Below, in pieces: positions 1-6,637 of a DNA stretch of 11,201 bases (positions are counted from its first letter, which is position 1; each line of letters opens with the position of its first letter). The DNA is from Clostridia bacterium (GTDB taxonomy: Bacteria > Bacillota > Clostridia > Oscillospirales > Acutalibacteraceae), in NCBI GenBank assembly GCA_017480265.1, contig JAFVAZ010000001.1, positions 1 through 11,201 on the forward strand. Direction: 5' to 3'. Position numbers and translations under genes: made by a program. The notes beneath the pieces were generated by a model that ran no database searches, was not told the origin of the DNA, and was given only the letters and a program-made list of their open reading frames with translations.

Positions 1-270
1 CCTCTTTTTTTCGCATTTCATTGGCTGCTTTTTTACCCAATTTATCACTGATACATGGCTAACACGAAGCAATCTTTCAATTCTTCTAAAACCCATCCCC
101 TCTAAATAATATCTTATCGCTTCTTGTTTTATTTCGTTTGATTATCTATGTTTTGTTCCTGTATAGTTGCATCCACAGTTTTTACATTTATATCTTTGTT
201 TCCCTCTGTTGAATCCATTTTTTACTTTTCCTTTTCTCCCGCATTTTGGGCATTTCATTTCTTTTTCCAT
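1..270 (-). pseudogene. IS1-family transposase N-terminal part (InsA-like), interrupted by a stop; runs off the left edge
   Basis: Read on the minus strand from ATG at 270, this encodes a zinc-ribbon start (MKCPKCG, then KQRYKCKNCG), followed by an HTH-like stretch with YLEGMGFRRIERLLRVS and VINWVKK. This is the DNA-binding InsA layout of IS1-type elements. An in-frame TAA at 142-144 falls between the zinc ribbon and the HTH, where relatives would probably have a Tyr codon (inference), so one base change could have killed the gene. At 28-34 the minus strand reads A AAA AAG in the zero frame. A -1 slip there gives V-K-K-A-A-N-E-M-R-K-K-E, the usual InsA-to-InsB' continuation. The catalytic DDE part lies outside the window. 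The family call is fairly firm; activity of this copy is unlikely unless the stop is read through. Confidence 0.75.
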
Positions 271-298
271 AATTTCTATTTTACTCTATCTATTCACC
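1..298 (-). mobile_element. IS1-type insertion sequence, one end only
   Basis: The element carries the InsA-like gene and its outer end probably lies near 298. The minus strand there begins GGTGAATAGATAGAG, about 28 bases before the start codon. IS1 ends characteristically begin with GGT. The other end is off the window, so neither the terminal inverted repeat nor the target duplication can be confirmed. If 298 is the end, the flanking 299-307 TTTTGCAAT would be the candidate 8-9 bp target duplication. Confidence 0.45.
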
Positions 299-334
299 TT
301 TTGCAATGCCCACGCGAGAAAAATATTGCAAAAA
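298..334. repeat. Imperfect inverted repeat beside the IS end
   Basis: CTTTTGCAAT at 298-307 is the reverse complement, with one mismatch, of ATTGCAAAAA at 325-334, with 17 bases between. It may be a degenerate terminator of a lost upstream gene, a protein site or chance. No T-run makes it a convincing terminator. Confidence 0.3.
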
Positions 335-391
335 AGTAAAATTTATGTTAATATAAAAGTGTATTTAAAAGTCGTCAATTTATTTTATTTA

Positions 392-425
392 AATGAGTTG
401 ATGGGTTTAAAGTATATAATATTTT
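392..425 (+). promoter_or_regulatory. Candidate promoter of rplS-lepB
   Basis: A perfect TATAAT lies at 415-420, but the sequence 17 bases upstream is a poor -35. An alternative is TTGATG at 398-403 with TATTTT at 420-425 (16-base spacer). Either would start transcription just before the leader stem at 434. A local promoter is expected because the genes usually upstream of rplS (rpsP, rimM, trmD) are absent and IS sequence lies there instead. Confidence 0.4.
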
Positions 426-427
426 AA

Positions 428-470
428 ATCAAGCATTCCGCTGCATTTGCAAGAATGTTAATCCAGGAGG
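428..470 (+). promoter_or_regulatory. L19 (rplS) mRNA leader, probable autoregulatory element
   Basis: CATTC at 434-438 pairs with GAATG at 453-457. Inside this stem, TGC-ATTT-GCA (442-451) forms a small second hairpin, and AGGAGG follows directly at 465-470. The compact CATTCCGCTG...GAATGTTA pattern immediately before the Shine-Dalgarno resembles the Firmicutes L19 leader, which is thought to bind L19 and repress its own translation. The family call is from recall of the motif, not a covariance search. Confidence 0.55.
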
Positions 471-478
471 AATTTGTA

Positions 479-826
479 ATGGAAATATTAAAGTTTATTG
501 AGCAAGATTCTTTGAAAAAAGAAGTCCCGAAGTTCAACGTAGGGGATACTGTAAAAGTCAGCGTAAAGATCAGAGAAGGTGAGAGAGAACGGATCCAAAT
601 GTTTGAAGGAACGGTTATTTCTCGGCGTGGCAGTGGTATCTCTGAGACTTTCACAGTCAGAAGGGTTTCATATGGTGTTGGAGTAGAAAAAATATTCCCA
701 ATCCATTCTCCGAATGTTCAAAAAGTTGAAGTAACAAGGCAAGGGAAAGTGCACAGAAGTAAGCTTTATTACCTTAGGAATAGAGTCGGTAAAGCTGCTA
801 AGGTAAAAGAAAAAATGGTTAACTAA
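479..826 (+). CDS. rplS: 50S ribosomal protein L19
   Basis: Encodes ribosomal protein bL19 (115 residues, the standard length), which sits at the 30S-50S interface of the large subunit. Recognisable features are the N-terminal helix MEILKFIEQDSLKKEVP, then PKFNVGDTVKVSVKI, FEGTVISRRGSGISETFTVRR and the C-terminal KLYYLRNRVGKAAKVKEK. The ATG at 479 is chosen because AGGAGG lies 8 bases upstream and the protein then starts as the family does. The in-frame ATG at 455 would add eight atypical residues and start inside the leader hairpin. lepB follows 48 bases later with no terminator, so the two are probably cotranscribed. The usual trmD neighbour is missing upstream. Confidence 0.97.
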   Translation: MEILKFIEQDSLKKEVPKFNVGDTVKVSVKIREGERERIQMFEGTVISRRGSGISETFTVRRVSYGVGVEKIFPIHSPNVQKVEVTRQGKVHRSKLYYLRNRVGKAAKVKEKMVN

Positions 827-874
827 AAAACAAGATAACGTTTGGCTTTTCGTATAATATGAGGAGGATTCTTT

Positions 875-1429
875 ATGAAAGAAAACAATTCCTTGATGAA
901 GGTTACAAAGTTTTTTTTTGATGTTGCTGATTGCTTAGTCTCTGCTTTAATTATAGCTGCAATTATATTTACGTTTATTTTTATGAAGTTTGAAGTACTG
1001 GGGGATTCGATGCTCCCGACTCTACACAATGGAGATAAATTGTTTGTTTATCATTTGCTTTATGTGCCACAAAAAGGCGATATAGTAACAATAGATAAAC
1101 CTGGGGTTTTGAATAAAAACATCGTCAAACGAGTAATAGCAACACATGGAGATAAGGTAGAGATAGATTTCGAAAAAGGCAAAGTATTTGTAAATGGCGA
1201 AGAAGATAAAACTGTTACTAATACTCCTACCAACTTGGAAGCTTCGTGGGATCTTTCAAAACTAAAGAATGATGGAATCCCGGAAGGTTACGTTTTTGTT
1301 TTGGGAGATAACCGAAACCATTCTATGGATAGCAGAGATTCCGGAGTTCGGCTAATTCCTCTTAATGATATTATGGGGAAGGTTATGTGTATATATTCAC
1401 CAATAGATCGATTACGCATCTCTGTTTAA
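875..1429 (+). CDS. lepB: Signal peptidase I
   Basis: Membrane serine protease (S26 family) that cleaves signal peptides from Sec/Tat-exported proteins on the outer face of the membrane. The 184-residue protein has one N-terminal membrane segment (about residues 18-37), typical of the short Gram-positive SipS type. It is followed by the nucleophile motif GDSMLPTL with Ser45, the general-base region NIVKRVIATHGD with Lys85, and box E GDNRNHSMDSR (144-154). The Ser/Lys dyad is complete. GAGGAGG at 861-867 precedes the ATG. The rplS-lepB order is common in Firmicutes (often followed by rbgA and rnhB), but here lepB is followed by a terminator instead. Confidence 0.95.
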   Translation: MKENNSLMKVTKFFFDVADCLVSALIIAAIIFTFIFMKFEVLGDSMLPTLHNGDKLFVYHLLYVPQKGDIVTIDKPGVLNKNIVKRVIATHGDKVEIDFEKGKVFVNGEEDKTVTNTPTNLEASWDLSKLKNDGIPEGYVFVLGDNRNHSMDSRDSGVRLIPLNDIMGKVMCIYSPIDRLRISV

Positions 1430-1440
1430 TTTCGGTTTTT

Positions 1441-1477
1441 AAAAGCTACACTGTTAAAAAAAGTGTGGCTTTTATTT
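1441..1477 (+). terminator. Rho-independent terminator after lepB
   Basis: AAAAGCTACACT (1441-1452) and AGTGTGGCTTTT (1462-1473) form a 12-bp stem with one G-T pair and a 9-base loop, ending in TTTTATTTT. It lies 12 bases after the lepB stop and closes the rplS-lepB unit. Confidence 0.85.
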
Positions 1478-1481
1478 TCAC

Positions 1482-1600
1482 TTGATTTTAATCAAATCAT
1501 CAGCATTTTCATCATATAGCAACGTATAGCGACAAAATAGGTCTCGTCCTGCTGATAAAAAATGCATAATAAAAAAATTTTTTATTTTTTTTTTAATTTA
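1482..1600. repeat. Unassigned inverted and direct repeats between two transcription units
   Basis: From left to right: the palindrome TTGATT-TT-AATCAA (1482-1495); an inverted pair ATCAGCA (1499-1505) / TGCTGAT (1550-1556); inside it an imperfect tandem TATAGCAACG / TATAGCGACA; and A7T6 plus a T10 run (1571-1594). GCATTTT at 1503-1509 could instead pair with AAAAATGC at 1557-1564, so the two pairings exclude each other. The region lies after the lepB terminator and before the ABC promoter, so neither unit should transcribe it. I do not recognise an RNA family. Confidence 0.35.
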
Positions 1601-1603
1601 TAC

Positions 1604-1632
1604 TTGACATCGATATATTTTAATGATATAAT
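1604..1632 (+). promoter_or_regulatory. Strong vegetative promoter of the ABC transporter pair
   Basis: TTGACA (1604-1609), a 17-base spacer and TATAAT (1627-1632), preceded by TGA as an extended -10. This is a perfect sigma-A consensus, 32 bases upstream of the ATPase start codon. Confidence 0.9.
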
Positions 1633-1664
1633 TAATTCAAATTTTAATTTAAGGAGGTTTTTTA

Positions 1665-2570
1665 ATGGAAATTTTAAGAACGAATAATCTTACGAAGACT
1701 TACAGAAGTAAGAATGCGGTATCTAATTTAAATATGTGCATAAATAAAGGGGATATCTATGGCTTTATAGGGAAGAATGGAGCCGGAAAAACTACAACTA
1801 TCAAAATGATAGTCGGCTTAAGTAAACCTTCATCTGGGAGTTTTACTTTATTTGGGGATTCTTCCGTAAATAGAGGACGTAGAAAAATTGGAACGGTCAT
1901 AGAAGCTCCGGCGTTTATGCCAAATTTAACGGCTCGGCAAAATATGCTGATTCAATGGAAGCTACTAAACAACAAAAACAAGGCAATTATAGACGAAATG
2001 TTGAAGTTGGTAGGTTTGGGAGAAGTAGGCAAAAAGAAGGTAAAGAATTTTTCACTGGGCATGAAGCAAAGGCTTGGCATCGCCATGACATTGATGGGGA
2101 ATCCGGAATTTTTAGTACTGGACGAACCTACAAATGGTTTAGATCCACAAGGTATTGTAGAAATCAGGGAGCTACTTTTAAAATTAAATCGAGAGCAAAA
2201 TCTAACAATCTTGATCTCTAGCCATATCTTGAGCGAACTTGCTAGATTGGCAACTAGGGTCGGAATCATTCATGATGGTGTTTTGCTTGAAGAATTCCAA
2301 ATTGAAGAATTAAATAAGCGGTGTAAATCTAGATTACAACTTGTTTTGAGCGATGTAGAGAAAGCTGCAGAGGTACTAAAAGAACAATTAAATATAAAAG
2401 ACTTCAACATAATAAATGAATCTACTATAGAAATCTACGATGATACGGTCGATTCAGGAATTATCAATTCTACACTAGCAAAGAATGATATTGTAGTAAA
2501 TTCAATTTCGCATGCACATGCGGATCTGGAGGAATACTTTTTAAACGTAATAAGAGGAGGTAAAAGTTGA
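1665..2570 (+). CDS. ABC transporter ATP-binding protein, BcrA/lantibiotic-immunity type
   Basis: ATPase subunit of a two-component exporter, acting at the inner face of the membrane with the permease encoded next. In order: Walker A GKNGAGKTT (36-44), the region IEAPAFMPNLTARQN (from residue 79) with Glu80 where many ABC proteins have the Q-loop Gln, signature NFSLGMKQRLGIA (128-140), Walker B FLVLDEPTNGLD (149-160) and H-loop SSH with His187. A C-terminal extension of about 90 residues follows. The SLGMKQRLG signature and EAPAF stretch are typical of the BcrA/NisF-like group, which protects against bacitracin, lantibiotics or similar peptides. The substrate cannot be told here. AAGGAGG at 1651-1657 sets the start. 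The stop overlaps the permease start by one base, indicating translational coupling. Confidence 0.93.
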   Translation: MEILRTNNLTKTYRSKNAVSNLNMCINKGDIYGFIGKNGAGKTTTIKMIVGLSKPSSGSFTLFGDSSVNRGRRKIGTVIEAPAFMPNLTARQNMLIQWKLLNNKNKAIIDEMLKLVGLGEVGKKKVKNFSLGMKQRLGIAMTLMGNPEFLVLDEPTNGLDPQGIVEIRELLLKLNREQNLTILISSHILSELARLATRVGIIHDGVLLEEFQIEELNKRCKSRLQLVLSDVEKAAEVLKEQLNIKDFNIINESTIEIYDDTVDSGIINSTLAKNDIVVNSISHAHADLEEYFLNVIRGGKS

Positions 2571-3358
2571 TGCTGAGTTTATTGAAAGTAGACTTTTATA
2601 AAATGTTTCGAACTAAATCATTTTACATTATCGGATTAATCTTATCCGTTTTATCTGCTTTAAATTCATATTTCTATGCCAAAATGGTACTAGATAGCGT
2701 TAATAACGCCGGAAACTTTGTCAGTTACTTAACTGTAGATGTATTTAGCGCTATTTTCTCGAATCTGGAAGGGGTAATTACTTATATCTCGCTATTTGCT
2801 GTACTTTTTATGTGTGTTGAATTCTCTAACGGGACAATAAAAAATATAGCTACCAAAGGATATTATAGAGAGAGCATATATCTATCTAAGTTTATTTCTA
2901 GCATAGTTGGAGCTTTGATTTATGTGCTATTTATAGCTATATCTTCTTTGTTACCATATTTGCTGGTTGTTGGCAATAAAGATACTAAAATTTATGAAAT
3001 GCCAAAGCATTTTGTATCTTGCTTTTCTCTTTTAGTTTTATATATTGTAGCGTATATTTCTTTGAGCTTAATGATAGCATCTTTAATTAGGAAATCGGGC
3101 ATTTCTATATTTGGCGTGTTTGTTTTGCCTTTGATAGCTGGCTTGGTTTCAGTCTTTGATAGATTCCTAAAGAACGTCGTAGAGACTGACTTTAGGCTAT
3201 ATGACTACACTTTATCCAGCAATATTTATTCTCTTATGGATGGAGTAAGGGCTGGTTTACCAAGTGAAGATTTGCTCAGAGTGATATTGATCCCTGTTGC
3301 GTTTTTATGTGTAAGCCTAGCAATAGGTTTAGCTTTCTTCAAAAATCGCGATATTTAA
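2570..3358 (+). CDS. ABC-2 type transporter permease
   Basis: Membrane partner of the preceding ATPase: 262 residues with about six hydrophobic segments. These are an N-terminal helix near FYIIGLILSVLSALNSYFY, a pair ending in the hydrophilic stretch EFSNGTIKNIATKG, two long central helices, a fifth near FGVFVLPLIAGLVSVF and a C-terminal helix before FFKNRDI. The E(F/Y)xNGTIKN motif after the second helix is typical of ABC-2 permeases paired with BcrA-like ATPases. I prefer ATG at 2570, which forms a TGATG-type overlap with the ATPase stop, with GGAGG (2556-2560) nine bases upstream. TTG at 2567 is the alternative and adds one residue. No histidine kinase or regulator gene adjoins the pair. 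Confidence 0.9.
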   Translation: MLSLLKVDFYKMFRTKSFYIIGLILSVLSALNSYFYAKMVLDSVNNAGNFVSYLTVDVFSAIFSNLEGVITYISLFAVLFMCVEFSNGTIKNIATKGYYRESIYLSKFISSIVGALIYVLFIAISSLLPYLLVVGNKDTKIYEMPKHFVSCFSLLVLYIVAYISLSLMIASLIRKSGISIFGVFVLPLIAGLVSVFDRFLKNVVETDFRLYDYTLSSNIYSLMDGVRAGLPSEDLLRVILIPVAFLCVSLAIGLAFFKNRDI

Positions 3359-3398
3359 ATTTATAGTTAGTACCATCGTTATTTATCGGTATTTTTAT

Positions 3399-3441
3399 AA
3401 GGAATAGCCTTCTTTATTTTAAAGGCGTTCCTTATTTTTTT
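3399..3441 (+). terminator. Terminator after the ABC transporter genes
   Basis: AAGGAATAGCCTT (3399-3411) pairs with AAGGCGTTCCTT (3422-3433) around a TA/G internal bulge, with an AT-rich loop of about 10 bases and a TTATTTTTTTT tail. It isolates the ABC pair from cysS. Confidence 0.85.
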
Positions 3442-3458
3442 GAGATTTTGTTCTTTGG

Positions 3459-3487
3459 TTGCGAATATTCATTAATTAATGTAAAAT
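3459..3487 (+). promoter_or_regulatory. Candidate sigma-A promoter of cysS-mnmA
   Basis: TTGCGA (3459-3464), a 17-base spacer and TAAAAT (3482-3487), matching consensus at 4/6 and 5/6. It lies just after the ABC terminator, giving a leader of only about 30 bases. There is no room for a T-box, which often precedes cysS in Firmicutes. Confidence 0.5.
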
Positions 3488-3525
3488 TAAATGTAACCGC
3501 ATAGTGGAAGGAGCCGGAGATAATT

Positions 3526-4932
3526 TTGAAAATATATAATACCCTATCCAGAATGAAAGAAGAATTTGTGCCTATAGAGAAAGGGAAAGTAAAGATTTAC
3601 GCTTGTGGGCCTACCGTATATAATTATATACACATCGGCAATGCCCGTCCGCTATGCGTGTGTGATGTTTTGAGGCGTTATTTGGGATACATAGGCTACG
3701 ACGTTCTATATGTGCAAAATTTTACTGATATAGACGACAAAATAATAAAAAAAGCTAAGGAAGAAAAAACTGATTACCTAGCGGTTTCTGAAAAATACAT
3801 TAATGAATATTACAAAGACAGCAAGGGGTTAAATATCAAAAATGCGACGATACATCCTAGAGCTACTGAAAATATCGATGAGATAATACACATGATACAA
3901 GCTTTAGAGGAGAAGGCTTATGCATATAAGGGGGAAAATGGTGATGTTTACTTTAGGACGGAAAAATTCAAAAATTACGGTAAGCTTTCCAAACAGCCAT
4001 TGGATGCCTTGGAAGCCGGCGCAAGGATAGAGGTGGAAGAAATAAAAGAAAACCCGATGGACTTTGTACTTTGGAAGGCAGCCAAAGAAGGTGAACCTTA
4101 TTGGGCGTCCCCTTGGGGCAACGGCAGACCTGGGTGGCATATAGAATGTTCTGCAATGGTTAGAAGATATTTAGGAGAAACTATCGATATACATTACGGC
4201 GGGCAAGATTTGATCTTCCCTCATCATGAAAATGAGATCGCACAGAGTGAAGCTTTATCCGGCAAAACTTTTGCCAACTATTGGATGCACAACGGATATA
4301 TCAACATAGATAATAAAAAGATGTCTAAATCGTTAAATAATTTTTTTACAGTCAGAGAGGTTGCCGATATATATGGCTACGAACCCATTAGGCTTTTAAT
4401 GATTGCATCACATTACCGCAACCCGATAAACTATAGCGATGAGGTTATGAATCAGTGTGTAGCTTCTTTGGAGCGCTTGTACTCTTGCAGGGATAATTTA
4501 GAGTTTGCACTGGAGCATTGCTCTAATGATAATGGTGAAAATAATGAGGAACTGATGAATAGTTTTCTTAAGCATAAAGAAAATTTCATGGATGCTATGG
4601 ATGACGACTTAAATACTGCGGCGGCGCTAGCTAGCCTTTTTGACTTAACTAAAGATATAAATACAGCTATGGCAAATAAGAAAAATAAGAACTTAAAGTT
4701 GATAAGATTTGCGCGTGGTATTTTTGATGAATTATGCGAGATTTTAGGGCTACTTTATAATCGAAGAGACGTTACTTTGGATCGTGAAGTAGAAAATTTG
4801 ATCAAACAAAGAGAAAAAGCCCGCAAGGAAAAAAATTGGGCACTAGCAGATCAGATCCGAGATGAGCTCAAAAGTAGGAATGTAATCTTGGAAGATACGA
4901 AATCCGGCGTAAAGTGGAGTATTTTAAAATAA
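3526..4932 (+). CDS. cysS: Cysteinyl-tRNA synthetase
   Basis: Cytoplasmic class I synthetase that charges tRNA-Cys with cysteine using ATP. It has 468 residues, the usual length. The HIGH-type motif is HIGN (36-39) in GPTVYNYIHIGNARP. The four zinc ligands that select cysteine are Cys27, Cys208 (HIECSAM), His233 and Glu237 (HHENE). The KMSKS loop is at 265-269. The C-terminal helical anticodon-binding region ends in REKARKEKNWALADQIRDEL, typical of the family. The start is TTG at 3526: the family-typical MKIYNTLSRMKEEF begins there, with GGAAGGAG at 3506-3513 and a closer GGAG at 3516-3519 as possible Shine-Dalgarno sites. The next gene, mnmA, starts 22 bases after the stop. Confidence 0.97.
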   Translation: MKIYNTLSRMKEEFVPIEKGKVKIYACGPTVYNYIHIGNARPLCVCDVLRRYLGYIGYDVLYVQNFTDIDDKIIKKAKEEKTDYLAVSEKYINEYYKDSKGLNIKNATIHPRATENIDEIIHMIQALEEKAYAYKGENGDVYFRTEKFKNYGKLSKQPLDALEAGARIEVEEIKENPMDFVLWKAAKEGEPYWASPWGNGRPGWHIECSAMVRRYLGETIDIHYGGQDLIFPHHENEIAQSEALSGKTFANYWMHNGYINIDNKKMSKSLNNFFTVREVADIYGYEPIRLLMIASHYRNPINYSDEVMNQCVASLERLYSCRDNLEFALEHCSNDNGENNEELMNSFLKHKENFMDAMDDDLNTAAALASLFDLTKDINTAMANKKNKNLKLIRFARGIFDELCEILGLLYNRRDVTLDREVENLIKQREKARKEKNWALADQIRDELKSRNVILEDTKSGVKWSILK

Positions 4933-4954
4933 CAGAGAATATCAGGGGAAAAAT

Positions 4955-6001
4955 ATGCAGAAAAAAGTACTGCTTTTGATGAGCGGTGGAGTGGATTCAT
5001 CGGTTTCGGCGTTGCTTTTAAAGAAGAAAAATTATTCAGTTACCGGCGTAACCATGAAACTCCAGAAAACCGAAAGCTCTTTGAAGGAAATCCAAGATGC
5101 CCAAAACATAGCTAAAAAATTAGGTATAGAGCACGTCGTAGTAGATTTAACTGAAGATTTTTCAAATAAAGTAATAGACCCATTCGTTAATGGATATTTA
5201 AATGGAATAACGCCTAACCCTTGTGTAGAGTGCAATAAGTGGATAAAATTTGGGGAAATGTTTAAAATAGCAGAAGACACGGGGTTTGACTATATTGCAA
5301 CGGGTCACTACGCTAGGGTAGTTTACAATAAGGAGATTAATAAGTATGTTTTGAAAAAATCTAAGTGCAAGAAAGACCAAAGTTACGTATTGTATAATCT
5401 GGATCAAACAAAACTAAAGAAGATTTTATTCCCCGTTGCAGATTTTGAAAAAGATGAGATTAGAGAAATTGCAAGGGAAAATAATTTATACGTTTTTGAT
5501 AAGCCAGACAGCCAAGATATTTGTTTTATCAAAAATAAAGGGCACGTTGAATTTATTGAAAATTACATAAATAAAAAAGTCCCGAAAGGTGAATATCAAG
5601 ATAAAAATGGGAACTACCTAGGGACTCACGAGGGCATTATAAAATATACAATAGGCCAAAGAAAAGGTTTAGGCATTAGCTTTGGTCAGCCAACGTTTGT
5701 AATAGAAATAAACGCAGAAAAAAATGCTGTTATCTTAGGTGACGAGGCAAGCCAATTTAAAGATGAGCTGATTGCAGATAATCTGAATTTTACATTATTT
5801 GATTATCCGGAAAAAGAAATGGAAGTAATGGCAAAAATCCGGTTTAACTCTAAAGCTGCAAAAGCCAAGTTGATACCTTTATCAAAAGATAAGGTGAAAA
5901 TTAAATTCTATGAAAAACAAAAATCTATCACGCCTGGCCAGTCGGTTGTTTTTTACCACGATGATACAGTCTTAGGCGGTGGGGTTATTTTGAAAAGTTG
6001 A
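4955..6001 (+). CDS. mnmA: tRNA-specific 2-thiouridylase MnmA
   Basis: Adds sulfur to C2 of the wobble uridine U34 in tRNA-Lys, -Glu and -Gln, after adenylating the base with ATP. It has 348 residues, the usual length. The PP-loop SGGVDSS is at 10-16, followed by ATGHYAR (115-121), KDQSYVLYNL (140-149) and PDSQDICFI with Cys190. A C-terminal beta-barrel region contains TIGQRKGLGI and ends near TPGQSVVFY and VLGGGVI. The first catalytic cysteine region reads NPCVECNKWIKFG: Cys93 aligns with E. coli Cys102, and Cys90 replaces the E. coli Asp99, so this is a CxxC-type enzyme. The start ATG has a modest Shine-Dalgarno (AGGGGAA). No cysteine desulfurase gene is adjacent, so the sulfur donor is encoded elsewhere. 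Confidence 0.96.
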   Translation: MQKKVLLLMSGGVDSSVSALLLKKKNYSVTGVTMKLQKTESSLKEIQDAQNIAKKLGIEHVVVDLTEDFSNKVIDPFVNGYLNGITPNPCVECNKWIKFGEMFKIAEDTGFDYIATGHYARVVYNKEINKYVLKKSKCKKDQSYVLYNLDQTKLKKILFPVADFEKDEIREIARENNLYVFDKPDSQDICFIKNKGHVEFIENYINKKVPKGEYQDKNGNYLGTHEGIIKYTIGQRKGLGISFGQPTFVIEINAEKNAVILGDEASQFKDELIADNLNFTLFDYPEKEMEVMAKIRFNSKAAKAKLIPLSKDKVKIKFYEKQKSITPGQSVVFYHDDTVLGGGVILKS

Positions 6002-6055
6002 TAAACTTACATATATTACAATAACATTTTAAAAATATAGAAGGGAGTCTCGCGT

Positions 6056-6553
6056 TTGGTAAGTTCAATTATTCAGTCTATAGTGGTTGCGCTATCCAGT
6101 ATCCCTAAAGAGCTTGTAGTTTTTTTTATCTCGCTTGTGCCAATTTTAGAATTAAGAGGAGGGCTAATCGCTGCAAGCCTTTTAAATCTAGAGTGGTGTA
6201 TTGCATTTCCTATTTGCCTTTTGGGCAATGCTTTGCCGATACCTGTTATAATCTTATTTATAGATAAAATATTTGCCTTTTTAAAGAAAACGAAATTCCA
6301 TAAAATTGCAGATTTTTTTGAGAAAAAAGCAAGCGTAAAAAGTAAAAGCATCGTAAAATATAAAGAATGGGGTCTCTTTGCATTTGTAGCGATACCTTTA
6401 CCAGGGACGGGAGGCTGGACAGGAGCTCTGATTGCGGCTCTCTTGAGGTTAGATATCAAGAAATCCATATTTATAATTGCGTTAGGAATTTTTGTATCCG
6501 GGATTTTAATGTCTATATTCTCTTACATGATACCGTACTTTTGTTTTAAGTGA
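6056..6553 (+). CDS. Small membrane protein of the COG2426 / 'small multi-drug export' family
   Basis: 165-residue integral membrane protein. Two hallmark motifs are visible: LVPILELRGGLIAA (27-40) and IPLPGTGGWTGALIAALL (113-130), which look like related half-sites. The hydrophobic segments are near 19-33, 45-70, 106-130 and 137-160, with a basic cytoplasmic-type stretch at 77-103. The Pfam name for this family (small multi-drug export protein) rests on limited evidence. The paired Gly/Pro motifs are reminiscent of re-entrant loops in DedA-like transporters, but that is my inference. The start is TTG at 6056, with AAGGGAG (6041-6047) eight bases upstream. It follows mnmA by 54 bases without a terminator, so it is probably the last gene of the cysS operon. 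Confidence 0.82.
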   Translation: MVSSIIQSIVVALSSIPKELVVFFISLVPILELRGGLIAASLLNLEWCIAFPICLLGNALPIPVIILFIDKIFAFLKKTKFHKIADFFEKKASVKSKSIVKYKEWGLFAFVAIPLPGTGGWTGALIAALLRLDIKKSIFIIALGIFVSGILMSIFSYMIPYFCFK

Positions 6554-6572
6554 AAAGTTATAAATAATAAAA

Positions 6573-6620
6573 CATAGCCCCTTACTACCGCATTGATAGT
6601 AAAGGGCTGTGCTTTTTATT
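6573..6620. terminator. Bidirectional terminator between convergent genes
   Basis: CATAGCCCCTTACTA (6573-6587) pairs with TAGTAAAGGGCTGTG (6597-6611): a 15-bp stem with one G-T pair and one C-A mismatch, and a 9-base loop. A T-run follows on the plus strand (TTTTTATT), and TTTTATTATTT follows on the minus strand. It can therefore stop both the cysS operon and the AAA+ gene. Confidence 0.88.
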
Positions 6621-6637
6621 GTGTTAAATACTCAAAC

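Noticed and set aside
148..427. Overlapping plus-strand ORFs over the IS1 end
   Set aside because: Low-complexity Phe/Ser-rich translations antisense to the zinc-ribbon transposase; no Shine-Dalgarno and no domain.
455..478. Upstream ATG as the rplS start
   Set aside because: It lies inside the leader hairpin and adds eight non-family residues; AGGAGG is placed for the ATG at 479.
3442..3525. Cysteine T-box riboswitch before cysS
   Set aside because: There are only about 85 bases between the terminator and the TTG start, with no stem I, T-box sequence or antiterminator.
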